Positions 25,401 through 38,061 of a stretch of DNA of 64,000 nucleotides are shown piece after piece. Source of the DNA: Trichoplax sp. H2 (lineage: Eukaryota > Placozoa > Uniplacotomia > Trichoplacea). Position 1 is the first letter of the stretch, and the number at the start of each line of letters is the position of its first letter. The translations under genes were made by a program, and so were the position numbers. The notes beneath the pieces are model-generated. The model was not told where the DNA came from. It was given only the letters and a program-made list of their open reading frames with translations, and ran no database searches. The DNA is taken from assembly GCA_003344405.1 (NCBI GenBank), contig NOWV01000012.1, positions 961,201 to 1,025,200 of the forward strand. Reading direction: 5' to 3'.

Positions 25401-27707
25401 CGTTGGTATATTTACTAATACGAATAATAAAACTTCACCCGAGAAAGGTATTTTTAACCTAGCTATCGGTCTTCTACTTATATACTAATCATATTAACAA
25501 ATATATACTTTACGTTATGTTCTGTTCTAGAGACGAGTGTCTACCGAAGCAATGACTTCTTACTCTCACTTAACGTTGATAATTTGAACTTATTTAAGGT
25601 TAGGTTGAATAACTGTCTTACCGTTTAGCATATGTTAAATATTGACATAACCGCGATACTTTCATTACATTTTAATTAGATTTTAAGATACTGCAAGCGC
25701 ACTTCAATTTCCAAAAAGGTTTATTCTGGATATTTATTATTATATGCTTGGAATGATCTTCAAATTTTAATAGTAACAAAAATTTTTAGCTTAATGGATT
25801 TATGGAGAGATACAAATCAACAGTACAAGTATCGACTAGGTCGGAAAGTACAGAGCATGGCGAAAATGATAGCATCTATGATAGTTATATGGCTGCATTT
25901 CAAAACATAGAAAATTTCTTAGAGCTCTTGACAAATCCTAATCAAGATGGCAGAGTTGTAGTCAATCATCAAGGTAAGAATTAGTGATTAATAATGGTTG
26001 CGTATGCAGTTCTAACGTAAGTGAGCCAACTTATATTTGTTCATTTGTTGCAGCAATGCAAAGTCAGTCGACTGTGAAATACCTGCTTTTAAATCCAGCA
26101 AGTTACTTTGCTGAGATAATTAATGACTGTAGGGCAGTCATTATCGCTGGTGGTACTATGCAACCGGTACGTGGCGGTCAGCAAAGATTATTCAGCATTT
26201 GTTAAAAAAATTATCATTACCAGATAAAGTTCTTTGTATCTGTTAAATATCAATGAATATTTGACCTAGAACGTGGTTAGATATCCACTCTTATACAGGA
26301 TTAAATTTAATATTGAATAATGTTATTATTCCTGTGGTTAGGTAAATGATTTAAGACATCGATTGTTCTTTGCTTGTGGGGTTGAGTCTAGTAGAATAAC
26401 CGAATTTACATGCGGTGAGTATTAATTGAGTTTGTAAAATAAGAGAATAATTTTATGCGAATATGCATATGACTATTTTAATAGGGCATGTTATTGCGCC
26501 GGACCGAATATTACCTTTCTCGTTGTCTAAAGGGCCTTCAGGCTTAGAGTTGGATTTCTCATTTCAGTCAAGAGAGCTTAACACAATGGTAATACTAGTA
26601 GGCACTTTTATAACTGAATTGTGTATGATAATAAACTGAAATATATTTAACGATTCGATTTTTAGATTGACGAATTTGGAAGAATTTTACTTAATTTTGT
26701 GAATGTTATACCTGGCGGTATGGTATGTTTCTTTGCCTCTTATGATTACGAAACGATTGTTTATACCCGATTAGAGAAAACTGGAATACTAGAAAAAATT
26801 GGGAGAAAGAAAAAAGTTTATAGAGAGCCTCGAAAATCAGCTAAAGTCGAACAAGTATTATCTGATTATGCTCGATGCATTCAGGTTAGATATTGAATTC
26901 TATTGTTGTTTGTTATCCTTACCAGCAGTTATTGGATTAACCTATTTACTGCCTGTAGTTAAGCGACAAAAAATTGGGAAGTACTAGCTTGAATGGAGCC
27001 GTACTATTTAGTGTTGTTGGAGGCAAAATGAGCGAGGGAATAAATTTTTCCGATGGTTTAGGAAGGCTAGTTAAGCTGATGAAGCGCAGTTCTTGCCTGA
27101 TAACTATAGATTAGAAATGTTATTAAATAGTGTATATTAATTATTATTATTATTAATACGACACAACTCTTTCTTAGGTGCGTTATCATGGTTGGCTTGC
27201 CATATCCCAATAGCAAGTCTCCAGAACTGATTGAAAAAATGGAGTATTTAGATTCTTTATCGAGTGTATGTTGCCTATAGTAAAGCAATATATGAAATCA
27301 AACCGTTAAAATTCCACTGTATGATTTTCATTTAACTCGTAGGTCTCTTCACCCGATTCATCGAAGACCCTTGGGCAGATGTATTACGAAAATATCTGTT
27401 TAAAAGCGGTGAACCAATCTATTGGTAAGTTAACTATTGTTATCATTTTTCCTGCTTTTCTGGTATTTAGTATAAGATATTGCTGTATGCTGTAATTATA
27501 GAAGATGTTATTATTATATTATATCCTAAATGTTGAGGGCGTGCAATTCGACACATCAATGATTATGCAGCTATCGTTCTGCTCGATTATCGTTATAAAC
27601 GATCGAGTATCCGGTCTGGACTAGCATCATGGATAAATGAGCGTTTGATTGAATACGACCGTTTCGGTGCAGCTTTCGCGTCTACTCGTAAGGTATTATT
27701 CTCTTAA
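22489..27707 (+). CDS. DDX11: DDX11/CHL1 iron-sulfur DNA helicase
   Basis: An XPD-family 5'-3' DNA helicase, known to act in sister-chromatid cohesion and replication-fork stability. Twenty-one exons join with consistent phase to about 853 residues (human ~906): 22489-22644, 22999-23081, 23467-23510, 23650-23714, 23912-23989, 24107-24237, 24362-24624, 24727-24815, 24909-25157, 25291-25447, 25531-25598, 25680-25718, 25790-25973, 26054-26166, 26342-26414, 26485-26588, 26666-26884, 26959-27065, 27178-27265, 27343-27424, 27538-27707. Walker A SPTGTGKS is split across exons 1 and 2. [11 protein letters not shown] and LGSRQNLC follow, then cysteines in GCPY and ACPYYG that fit the Fe-S cluster, the DEAH box (about 365-368), [14 protein letters not shown] and motif VI QSIGRAIRH (about 795-803). 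Intron 18 appears to use a GC donor. The product looks intact. Confidence 0.97.
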
Positions 27708-29377
27708 GTACATTGTATTCCTCCTGCTGTGCACTTCTGCAGGGTAAACGTAGTTATAGCTCTAGTTGAATAAGCTAACTGTAAAATTCTGAACATGAGA
27801 TTCGATTAGTTTTTTGCAGATAGACAATCAAGTTCTTAAATTTGCTGCGGATTAATCATCTTTGGTCCATTCTCTGTGATTAAGTTTTTTTACAGTGGTT
27901 TAAAATTATGTTTATTTAAGTCAATTCTAAGTTTAATATCTAATTGCGATATTTGATTTGGAAAGAACGCTTGTTTCGCTTTTGCTATTTCAGGATGTTT
28001 AATATATTGTTTCGATTAGTGTCTTTAATGAATTTAATTCAATGACACGTAACGATAGTTACGTAAAGTAGTTCATTTAGGGAACAATTTCTGTTTAATT
28101 AAGAATTTGAAATGGTTTTTTTCTTCTGAATAAAACATTTTGTCCTTGTGACAAACTTTTATAACTGGTAAGTGATACAAAATCTAATTTTTAAGATGAC
28201 ACTATCACTTCAAAGCCGAGATACGAATATTATGAGTAGGAGGAAATAATGTCCACTAGTCATCATAACTATAAGTTGATTCTTATGTTATATAAGGCTT
28301 ACGAATGCGTGTTTGTTGTTCTAGTTGGTGTTTTTTTTTAAGGTAGTTTATAGGTAATTACAGTGACTGAATTTCTTGCCAGCTATTCCTAGTCAGTATT
28401 CCGTTACTGCGTAATATGACAGTTGTATCTACAGAACAACTTAGAAATTCGGGCATTATGCAAATCCTTACAAAAGTATGCCTGTTGTGCTAGCTAGTGT
28501 TTTTTCAAGGTAGATTGTAGGTAATTACAGTCACTGAATTTCTTGCTAGCTATTCCTAGTTAGCATTCCGTTGCCATGTAATGTGATCGTTCTACTACAA
28601 AATAGCATATAAATTTAGGTATTATAAAAGTCTTTATAAATGGGTATACATATTGTACTAGCTAGTGTTTTTCAGATAGATTGTAGGTAGTTACAATCAC
28701 CTAATTTCTTGCCAGCTATCCCTAGTATGATAGTTATTTCTACAATACAGCAACTGAATTTGGGCATTCTTGAACGTTTGTAAAGTTACTTGCTATTGGA
28801 AAATCGACTTTTCAACAATCCTTCAAGGTGGAGAATCAATATAGCTTGATACTAAGTTTGCCTATTCGAATTTTATCTATTTATTACATAATTAAATTTA
28901 TGAAGTTGGAAATGCAAAATGGATGATCAACTGTGAGATCATTAGGCAATTTTGACTGTAAATCAAGTCAGGTATCACTACACCAATTGTACACTACAAT
29001 TTGAATAAATAAAACAGAATTGACATTTGTGTTTATGCTGATAATTGTAAACGATTGTGATAAAGCTATGCTTAAAACTTTGACATGAAAAAGTTCAAGG
29101 TGCAGATAAGAAAGGAGACGCTGTATTTGACAATGAGTTGTAGGTATATTACTGTACAATGTTGGCAATCAAGGCCGCAGCCTATTGCGAGTTGATGGTG
29201 AAATTGATAGATATACTGGTATGTATTTTAACATTGACAATCACTATAATCGTTAGTACATATACAACAGCTGGATATGGTGGTATAGGGCATATTCATT
29301 TGACAAAAAGTTCAATCATTAAGTGATCCATTCATTGTCCATCGGTTGAGTAGGAGTAGCGGTGGATCAGGGTAACA
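27708..29377. repeat. Intergenic region with three ~167-bp tandem units
   Basis: Between the convergent DDX11 and EMC7 genes. From about 28309 to 28790 three diverged tandem copies are marked by atttcttgcc/t agctat at 28371, 28538 and 28704. Each also carries gtaattacag or a close variant and a gggcatt/aggtatt phrase. A minus-strand frame at 28968-29168 is not convincing. Confidence 0.75.
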
Positions 29378-30031
29378 TTATCGCCTCTTGCTGATTGCTT
29401 TTTTAGTGATTTTGCCTTTTTTACCTTCGGGAAACATCCATTGAAAAAATGTGGACATCTCTGGTAGGTCTTTCGATTGTTGTAAGACATTCATGTTTTG
29501 AAGTTCTTTCTGTACTTCTGGATCATTGGTTGATAGTAATTTGGGTAAGACAACAACAAGTAATAAAGGCAAGACCATCATAATGACCATAGGATTATAT
29601 AATATATCGGCCATTTTCCATGATTGGCGTTGCTCGAAGAATTGCATCGGCTCTTTAGCACGTAATTTTAGAGGATAAGGAAGGATTGATACTTGCGATG
29701 GTTGTAAATAATTGACTTTTCGAGCTCTAATTTTGCCTTTACTACGACTAATATCAACTCTTACTGGCTCGAAATAGTAATTGGGTGATGCCACATGAAC
29801 AATATGTGAACCAGCAGGAACATTATGAACGGTGAAAGAGCCATCGTATTGCAGGAAGCCGATCAATTTGGTTCCATCAACTAATATTTTTGTACGCGTT
29901 GTCCATTCTAGTTGGCGTTCATTAGGTAGAGAAACTTTCCCTTCAATTTTATAAAGCTCTTCAGCGATGACGAAAGAGTTCAATATTACATAAAAGATGC
30001 CAATGGATATCCAACGAATTGCCGTCGCCAT
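29378..30031 (-). CDS. EMC7: ER membrane protein complex subunit 7
   Basis: A single-exon frame of 217 codons (human ~242) counted from the ATG at 30031; upstream in-frame codons lack another ATG. EMC7 is a subunit of the EMC, which inserts tail-anchored and multipass proteins into the ER membrane. The sequence shows a signal peptide (about residues 1-24, MATAIRWISIGIFYVILNSF), a lumenal beta-sandwich with KILVDGT and GSFTVHNVPAG, then a transmembrane helix (about 146-166) and a cytosolic tail with PEMSTFFQWMFP and a basic end. No intron is seen, unlike its neighbours, so a retrocopied origin is possible. Its first ~35 codons and upstream region are re-copied several times towards SEC63. Confidence 0.95.
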   Translation of the reverse strand: MATAIRWISIGIFYVILNSFVIAEELYKIEGKVSLPNERQLEWTTRTKILVDGTKLIGFLQYDGSFTVHNVPAGSHIVHVASPNYYFEPVRVDISRSKGKIRARKVNYLQPSQVSILPYPLKLRAKEPMQFFEQRQSWKMADILYNPMVIMMVLPLLLVVVLPKLLSTNDPEVQKELQNMNVLQQSKDLPEMSTFFQWMFPEGKKGKITKKAISKRR

Positions 30032-31200
30032 GATTTCTGTCTTGGCCAACTACACAAGTATTGACTACAGAAAAGGGAAGCTACAGACAGACAGCAAAGG
30101 ACGGATGAACATTGCGTACTTTTGCGTACGTTTACTGTACACAGTGTACAGTACAGTGCTGTACTGTATTGTACTCAGTGTACTGTACTGTAGTCCACAA
30201 GCATGTCCCGTACCAATGCAGTATACTTGCATGGAGAAATTTTCCCTTCAATTTTATAAAGCTCTTCAGCGATGACGAAAGAGTTCAATGTTGCATAAAA
30301 GATGCCAATGGATATCCAACGAATTGCCGTCGCCATGATTTCTGTCTTGGCCAANNNNNNNNNNNNNNNNNNNNATAAAGCTCTTCAGCGATGACGAAAG
30401 AGTTCAATATTACATAAAAGATGCCAATGGATATCCAACGAATTGCCGTCGCCATGATTTCTGTCTTGGCCAACTTACACTCATGTGTCGGTGCTTTGCG
30501 TCAAGTGTTGACTACAGAAAAGGGCAGCTACAGACAGACAACAGTGGACGGATGAACATTGCGTACTTTTGCGTACGTTTACTGTACACAGTGTACAGTG
30601 TACAGTGTACAGTACAGTGCTGTACTGTATTGTACTCAGTGTACTGTAGTCCAGAAGCATGTCCCGTACCAATGCAGTACTGTACACTTGCATGGAGAAA
30701 CTTTCCCTTCAATTTTATAAAGCTTTTCAGCGATGACGAAAGAGTTCAATGTTGCATAAAAGATGCCAATGGATATCCAACGAATTGCCGTCGCCATGAT
30801 TTCTGTCTTGGCCAATTACACTCATGTGTCGGTGCTTTGCGTCAAGTGTTGACTACAGAAAAGGACAGCTACAGACAGAGAGCCCTTGACGGACGAACAT
30901 TGCGTACTTTTGCGTACGTTTACTGTACTGTATTGTAGTCATTGTACTGTAGTCCAGAAGCATGTCCCCATACCAATGCAGTACACTTGCATGGAGAAAC
31001 TTTCCCTTCAATTTTATAAAGCTCTTCAGCGATGACGAAAGAGTTCAATGTTGCATAAAAGATGCCAATGGATATCCAATGAATTGCCGAGGCCATGATT
31101 TCTGTCTTGGCGAACTACACTCATGTGTGTCGGTGCTTTGCGTCAAGCATTGACTACAGGAAAGGACAGCTACAGACAGACAGCCGTAGAGGGGAACATT
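29929..31200. repeat. Tandem array of the EMC7 promoter/signal-peptide segment
   Basis: The block from EMC7 codons ~30-35 back through its start and upstream region is repeated. The anchor atgccaatggatatccaa occurs at 29997 (gene), 30302, 30421, 30763 and 31062. Spacing is about 300-340 bp except across the gap. Each unit keeps a minus-strand ATG (30031, 30336, 30455, 30797, 31096) and the first ~35 EMC7 codons, and then diverges abruptly at gagaaa(c/t)tttcc. Most units also carry a tgtacagt palindrome patch (30130-30195, 30575-30645, reduced near 30915-30950). Copies are nearly identical, so the array is young or homogenised. The extra copies cannot encode EMC7; they could act as promoters or leader exons. 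Confidence 0.9.
30355..30374. other. Assembly gap, 20 N
   Basis: Twenty N within the EMC7 leader array. Flanking copies are only 119 bp apart anchor to anchor instead of ~300, so the true copy number and length here are unknown. Confidence 0.98.
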
Positions 31201-31369
31201 GCGTATAAAAACGTAGTCAAATAGTTGACCTAAAGACAGTCCTGGACTACTGGAAAAGAATCTCTTCTAGGCAACAGTCATGGACTACTGGAAAGAAGGA
31301 AGAGGGAGAGCGACTGACTTGACTAGACTAGCGAGCGATGTGTAGGCCGACTGTTTTGACGGGTCAACT

Positions 31370-31640
31370 GTACTACAGTACTGACCAGTGTATAGTACGC
31401 CGTTGCGGCTAGGTTGGTTTTGCACAGTAGAGTGTACAATGGCAGTCGTAGCGTCTAGTAAAATGACCTACCAAAATGTTGGGATAGGCATTTGCAGCAG
31501 GTTCCCCATGTGTCCTATCAGTATGACGCGTCATTTGCCAAGGTCGTGGTACAGCGTACTGTACAAATACGAGCACTATACTGTACCGTATCGGACCGGA
31601 CCGGACCGATCTGTTCCGTTCCGTACTGTCTGTGCCAAGC
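31370..31640. promoter_or_regulatory. Palindromic and CGGAC-repeat patch in the SEC63 5' region
   Basis: Immediately upstream of the SEC63 start lie tactacagtactg, gcgtactgtac and atactgtaccgta words, a (cggac)3 run near 31592-31606 and a ttccgttccg pair. This is the most GC-rich noncoding part of the window. It may be 5' UTR or core promoter; open frames across it are composition artefacts. Confidence 0.35.
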
Positions 31641-31680
31641 GTGTCTTCCTCTGTCTTAGCGTCCCATCAACTGTTCCAAC

Positions 31681-34600
31681 ATGGCAGGCGCAAAATTTAC
31701 TTACGATGAAAGTGGCAATACGTTCTATTACTTTGCAACTTCCTTCTATTTAATGATATTAATCCCCTTGACATATTATTACCGCCCTAAGAAGGAAAAG
31801 AAAGGTAAGATTGCATTTCATGATGACTCCCCTTGCCATACTGCCATCATTCTTGCATGGTATCATTACACATGCTTGGATGGATGCTATGCTAACTACT
31901 CACAGGTGGAAAATGATATTCAATCAATCAATCAGTTCAAATACTCAGTAATAGGAATCAATAGTAGTATTTCTCATTTCAATTTGGCATCAACTTGCCA
32001 TCGAGGATACAGTTGGACATGGGTACACAGTATGTTTTATGTCCGATGTACTTGTAAGTAGACTACGTGCCGTCAACAAAGTACAGTACCCGTTATTCAT
32101 GAATTCTCATCATAATGGACGACTGCATTTCTCATTGGATTACGATTGAATCTGGTCAACAAATATTTTACTTTCAGTTTACTGGCTAACATAGCCATTT
32201 CTTGTACTAAAGGATAGTCATTTTATGAGTTATAAGTCCATTGCCATACACATGGATTGTATTACTAAGTTGACATATTCAATCCATACAGTTACAAGAA
32301 CGAAACCCAACTGTAGTAATTCATTCAATGATATAATTATACTTTCTTCTTAAAATCCAATGGAAGAAGATCGTGTATACTAGAACAGATCGACATTCAA
32401 TTCCTTTAGTAGTCACCATAATATCATTCTTTGCATGGACACTTGAAATAAATGTCTTACATAAAAATTTCTACTGGTTGATTTCAATTTGACAATACTG
32501 TAGTGGATGCTACTGTAGTAATCAAACGATAAATTGCATTTACTCAACGAGTAGAATGAATACTTGTTATAGTAGCCATGATCATTGGAGTATATCGACT
32601 TAAGCTGTATAGTAGCTCTTTCTATTGATAAAGCTATACTTTGTTGAAGATTTAAAACTTACATTGTACAGTATTACAGTCCTCTATCAAAAAAATAATT
32701 CAAATTCTGTCAAACTTGAAATTATAAAGAAACACCTACGCTACATTCATATTCTGAATGACATGGATTGACTACTCTGATATACGGTATATTCTACAGG
32801 AGATCAATCATGCTGATAGACTATATGTTTCTATGCTTGGATTGTATTAATACAGTATAATATGTTCATGACCAAGGTATTGGATCATTCCCAGGAAATA
32901 ACCGATTCCCGGAATTGATCGTAACATATATACTGTTATTACACAAGATGTACAACGTTCTTGGATCTTTCGTACGCTATCATGACCATCATGGCTTAGA
33001 AAGTGCTCACTGTAGCGTACATCTGACAGTATTCTGATATCGACAAATGATTTTATCTTCAATAACTAGGTGTATCGTTCCTGACATCATCATAATCCAT
33101 GCATTAGTACGATTGTAGATACAACGAATCATGAATTCGTAGGTTTACTAATATTATAAGGGTTGATCGATACGTACATTTCACATGATATTCACTTTCA
33201 TTTTATCGCCAAACCTACTTTAACGACCCATAGTATACTAACCATTAACAACCACACTTCCAATCGACCTTATACGAGTAGAATATTATACGCGTGTATC
33301 GACTGCAGTATTCCGCTATTCAATGGATCAGCATGATATACTATAGTAATTTAGTAATCCATGGATATATCAATATGTGTTATTTCGGACAAATCTAGGG
33401 CTAGTTTTTTTTGAATTCATCGTTTCTAGATATAGCCTTTGCTGACCGCATGTATCTACTTTCATCGTAGACCCTCTTTCATTTGTGCTACAGTGTTACT
33501 AGATAATGCTTTCCCGTTACTAATTGATCTTCTCAATTGAATAAGATTAATACGTCCCTGGATTGAAAACACCTTCATGATTCTTCACTTCTAGATGTAG
33601 TAGTATCTATCTTGCATCTTCTATGATAAACCACTCTTAGGTTACCTAACCCCAACCCTTACCGACTTACGGCTTTCTTTACTAATATAATTAGTCAAAC
33701 CTTATTAATATGATAATACTATACGCGTTTTATTAAATTAGTAGCTCGAAAGCATGTTTTATGTACATCTTTCACGATATAACGTTTATATCTGTAAATG
33801 TTAATAAATACTAATCATGGATTCATTGACTACGATAGATAGTACACAAGACGACAGTAATGATTGTCAATGTCACGGATGCATTGATAAACGTGCGTTT
33901 TTGAAGAAAACATCTCATAAAAAATCCAATCGTAAAATGTAAGTCTAATCTATACAAAGTTGAAAACTATTGCAATTGAATTCCCTGCTATTGAAATAGA
34001 CGCAATGTATATTCCCTACGAAATATTCTAATGAAGACCTTTATTTCATTAGATATATAATACTAGTTATTGCCTGGATTATAGCTGCTATCATCGTTTA
34101 TAAAGTGTCGTCAATGAAAAATGAGGCAGTGGCATTCGATCCATATGAAATACTAAAAATTAGTGAAGTAAGATCCACTGTATCGACATTGGGTTAACAT
34201 ATTACATGGTCGATCTTAGTAGCATTAGATTGATATAAGAGACTTCTAAAAGTCAATTTTTAAAAACTTATTGAGTGTGATAAAATTTCTTGTTATACGT
34301 AGACGTTATATCAATTTAGTAACTATATTTTGATATTTATTCTTTGAATCTCATGCGTCGGTTAAACAATCTTTATGCAATGTAAAACAATTTCTACGGC
34401 AGTATTATTAGCTTTTTGTCCTTACCTGATATCAATGTACTTGATTGTGTTTAACGATTGATATCAAATATTAAAGTTTCGGCTTATCATACTCGTATAA
34501 TTGCAATATCATCACTACGAACTTATGTAAGCCCTCTTGCTTTTTCTTTACAAACCTAGGGTGCAATGCAAGCTCAAATTCGAGCAGCTTATCGTACACT

Positions 34601-37600
34601 TAGTAAAATTCACCATCCTGACAGAGGTGGAGATCCAAAAAAATTTATTATGATTTCTCGTGCGTACAAAGCGTAAGTTTATGCAGATATTATCGCTTGC
34701 ATAATACTGATATTTTAACTAGACTAATTCTAACTTTCAATATTTCGTCAATGTTATCATGACTCCTTTAGACTAGCTAACGAAGAATCTCGTAAAATGT
34801 GGGAAGAATTCGGTGATCCCGATGGCCCTCGCGGTAATTTAACAATTTGATGACGCTGATAGAAAATATTGTACGAAATTTTATGTGTGATCAAACTTTT
34901 CGATGATGAGTATTCTCAATGACCCTTTTATTCAATCGTATATGTAATCAGAGATCAAGTTTGGTATCGCGTTGCCATCTTGGATTGTAGAAAAGAACAA
35001 TTCATGGATGGTAAATACTTCATTAAATTTCTCTACACCACATAAACTATGATAAATTAAAAACTTATTGGTTCCTGTAGTAATTTTTCATCTCTTTATT
35101 TGTAGGTAGTACCTTTTAACTTGCTAGTGATAAATCTAACTATTAATCATAAAAATGATTGATTGTTCCCTAAATTTTTTACAGATTGTTGCTTTCTATT
35201 TTATCGTATTCCTTGGTCTCCCTCCAGTTGGTTTGGTACGTAAACAGTTGTAATAGTTAGCTCCTCAAAGTTTTTTCTTTCGTTTAAATTGAATACAACC
35301 AATACAACTATTGTTATCTATTTTCGGCAATTGTAAATATTAAACTCTAATAATATATGGCTTAAACATTTAATAGTATTTTTGGTGGAGGCGTGCAGTT
35401 AAATATGGAGGCGATAAGGTTTATAGTGACACAGTAAAGCTTTTTACGTATCAAGTTCACAAAACTCATACCTTAGCAACGAGTCGTAAGTCAATTAATA
35501 TCTTGTTTGTGATCGCAAATATAATAACTATCTAGATTACTTTTAAAAATTATGGCTACTTCGTACTTCTTAGGTGCATTAATGGTTTTGAGTGCAGCTT
35601 TTGAATTCTGTGGAAAAATGAATCCGGATATTAAAGAGAGAGAATCAGATAATGAAGATTTATCTAAGGTTAGTTTAAAAACTATTTCGTGCGTATTCTT
35701 CTCAGATTTACTTTAAATTTAAACGAGGGAACTCTATCCTTTATAGCTTGTCAGTAAACTTGGTTCTGAAGTAAAGATCGGGTGTAAAGAACAGCTATTG
35801 GGAGCACCATATTCTGTAAAAACCCGTGCATTATTACTCGCACATATGCAAAAAATGGAACTTCCGAGCAAAAATTTAAAAAATGGTATTCGTCTCACTT
35901 TCAACTTTATTCATATAATTAGGTAGTTAATCTGGTTTATCGTTAAATGCAATATGATATTTGTCTCTAAGATTTAGAATATGTTCTTAAGAAGTGCCCT
36001 CTTCTCATTCGTGAATTGATCAAATCGTGCTGCTTTATTCACTTAGTACTATTGTATCAGCGTAAGTTAAAATTTATCATATTTTATCTAATTAGTATTA
36101 TCAAATACCAATTAATTTTTTAATGTATTTCTAGAAGGACAAGTTCGAAATGTCTTTTCGTCCATTGAAAATATTCTTAAATTAAGTCAATGCCTTATTC
36201 AATGTACATGGGGAGATTTACATCCCATGTTACAGATACCTCACTTGAAACGTGAGATGCTGAGGCATTTTCAAACCAAGAAGGTGTTATAATTACAAAA
36301 TGTTACAATATACTTGTATATACTCGTAGTTATGTAATATTAGGGCGAAAAACTAACGGGTGATACTCTATAAAATAGAGAAGTATAAGAACTATTACCG
36401 ATCTGGTTGCATTACCTGCTGAAGATCGAAGGTATTTATTCAAACACCTTTTATTATTCTTACTGAATGTAATATTAAATTTCTACATTAATTTTTTGCT
36501 TTTCAGATCTTTATTGAGAACTCTGACTGACCAAGATTACAACGACGCAATGAAATTTTGTGCCAATTTACCATACTTGAGTATAACTGTCGATACGAAA
36601 GGTTCACCAAATTTTTAAGTTGTCCTTAATTCATTCATGAAAGCTTCTTATTGATAACTGAAGTATAATACAGTTTTAGGAGAAAACATCGACTCTACTG
36701 TCATCACTACTAACTCAGTAATTACCTGTCAAGTATCGATTACTCGAAACTCTTACGAGAAGGTAGCTGATAATTACAAAATACGGTAGATGACGTACTT
36801 AATTGTAAACTGCTGTAGTAGTTACACGGTATCAAACAATTGTTTTACAGGAGTTATTTCATGAAGCAAATAAGGAAAAGAGTCTATCAGAAGAAATTGA
36901 AAATATTGGTCCAGATGATGAAGTACGATTTCACGCTAACTTTTTACCGCAAAATTTGTGAATTTTAGTAATAACGTGACAATGCACTTCTGTTACATTT
37001 TTTTTTTATACCTTTCAACAAAATAGAACGAAAAGAAGGACCGTAATGCTCCTATGCAAAATCATAATTCTCGAAAAAAGCAAGGCAAAAATAAGAAATC
37101 TCAGAAATTTCAGAAAGGGAAGAAACCGGCTCAAAAGAAAATTACGAAAAAAGTCGAAGAAATTTCTACAGTACAGGATGAAGAGAGTGAAAATGATAAT
37201 GCTGATGATGAAGAGGAGAATAAAAGTGATGCTGAATATAATTCTGATGATGACGATGTTGTAGCTAATGGTAAGGATGAGTGGGAAGTAAAAATGGAGA
37301 AGCGACACAAAGAATATTTATATGGCGATACGGTCCCTACTAGTCCGTTAGTTCATTGTCCATATTTTCCTGAGGTATTTATATCAATTATAAAGCTTTA
37401 GCGATATCTTATAGCTGATCGAAAGTGATCATTTTTAAATGACAGTATAAAATGCCACTTGCAGGAAAGACGAGAATCATGGTTTGTCTATCTCGCGGAC
37501 AAAAAACATAGCCAGTTTTTAACAGAAAGGACCTTTTCATTTGTTGACGATCTCGTCGATACCAAGGAGGTTAGACATAAATTTTGTTTAATTCAACAGG

Positions 37601-38061
37601 TGGTATTGTATTTGATTCTTCTAGCGCTATTTAACTAGATTATTTTTCGGTAATCAATTATTCTCCATCTCCTATCTCTTTGTAAAATTCTAATGCCTTC
37701 TTTCTCACATAATTAGCTTACATTTCAATTTCCAGCACCGCCAAATATTGGTTCTTATGGATTTTGCGTTGTTGTTCGATCCGATTGTTACTTAGATGTC
37801 GATAAACGTGTTTATCATACGGTTTGTTAAATAAATTATTTACTGCGGCATAAAGTAGACAAATGTTACTCAAAGAAAATTTAGGTAAAATTGGCTGCTT
37901 TTCGCTATCATAATACGTAGATTAATGTTGAAGCACCAAAAGAATCTCACATAGCTGAAGTGAGTGATTTGGAATCGGAAACAGAAAGCGAAAGCGAAGA
38001 CAATGGAGAAGATGTCACAGATTCGGGATCTGATGATTGGGACAATGAAGCTGAAGAGTAG
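31681..38061 (+). CDS. SEC63: SEC63, ER translocon J-protein
   Basis: SEC63 recruits BiP to the Sec61 channel. Twenty exons join in phase to about 734 residues (human 760): 31681-31804, 33839-33938, 34053-34167, 34560-34672, 34772-34833, 34952-35010, 35185-35235, 35377-35485, 35574-35668, 35747-35885, 35972-36061, 36135-36283, 36379-36431, 36507-36601, 36680-36762, 36851-36922, 37027-37374, 37465-37585, 37736-37821, 37921-38061. It begins MAGAKFTYDESGNTFYYF and has three membrane segments (exons 1, 3 and 7). A lumenal J domain carries the HPD triad (KIHHPDRGGD, exon 4), followed by the Brl/Sec63 domain, a Lys-rich then acidic linker (exon 17), the conserved SWFVYLADKK and an acidic tail ending EAEE. 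The first intron is 2.0 kb, the rest short. It lies head to head with EMC7. Exon 11 has two in-frame acceptor choices. Confidence 0.97.

Noticed and set aside
30112-31153. Plus-strand frames across the EMC7 leader array
   Set aside because: They are the reverse strand of the copied EMC7 leader plus repeat; their similarity to each other reflects DNA duplication, not a protein family.
31388-31753. 121-codon frame overlapping the SEC63 start
   Set aside because: Out of frame with SEC63 and driven by the GC-rich repeat patch; no family resemblance.
33630-33660. Telomere-like acctaaccccaaccctta
   Set aside because: Only degenerate fragments of the repeat, too short to call.
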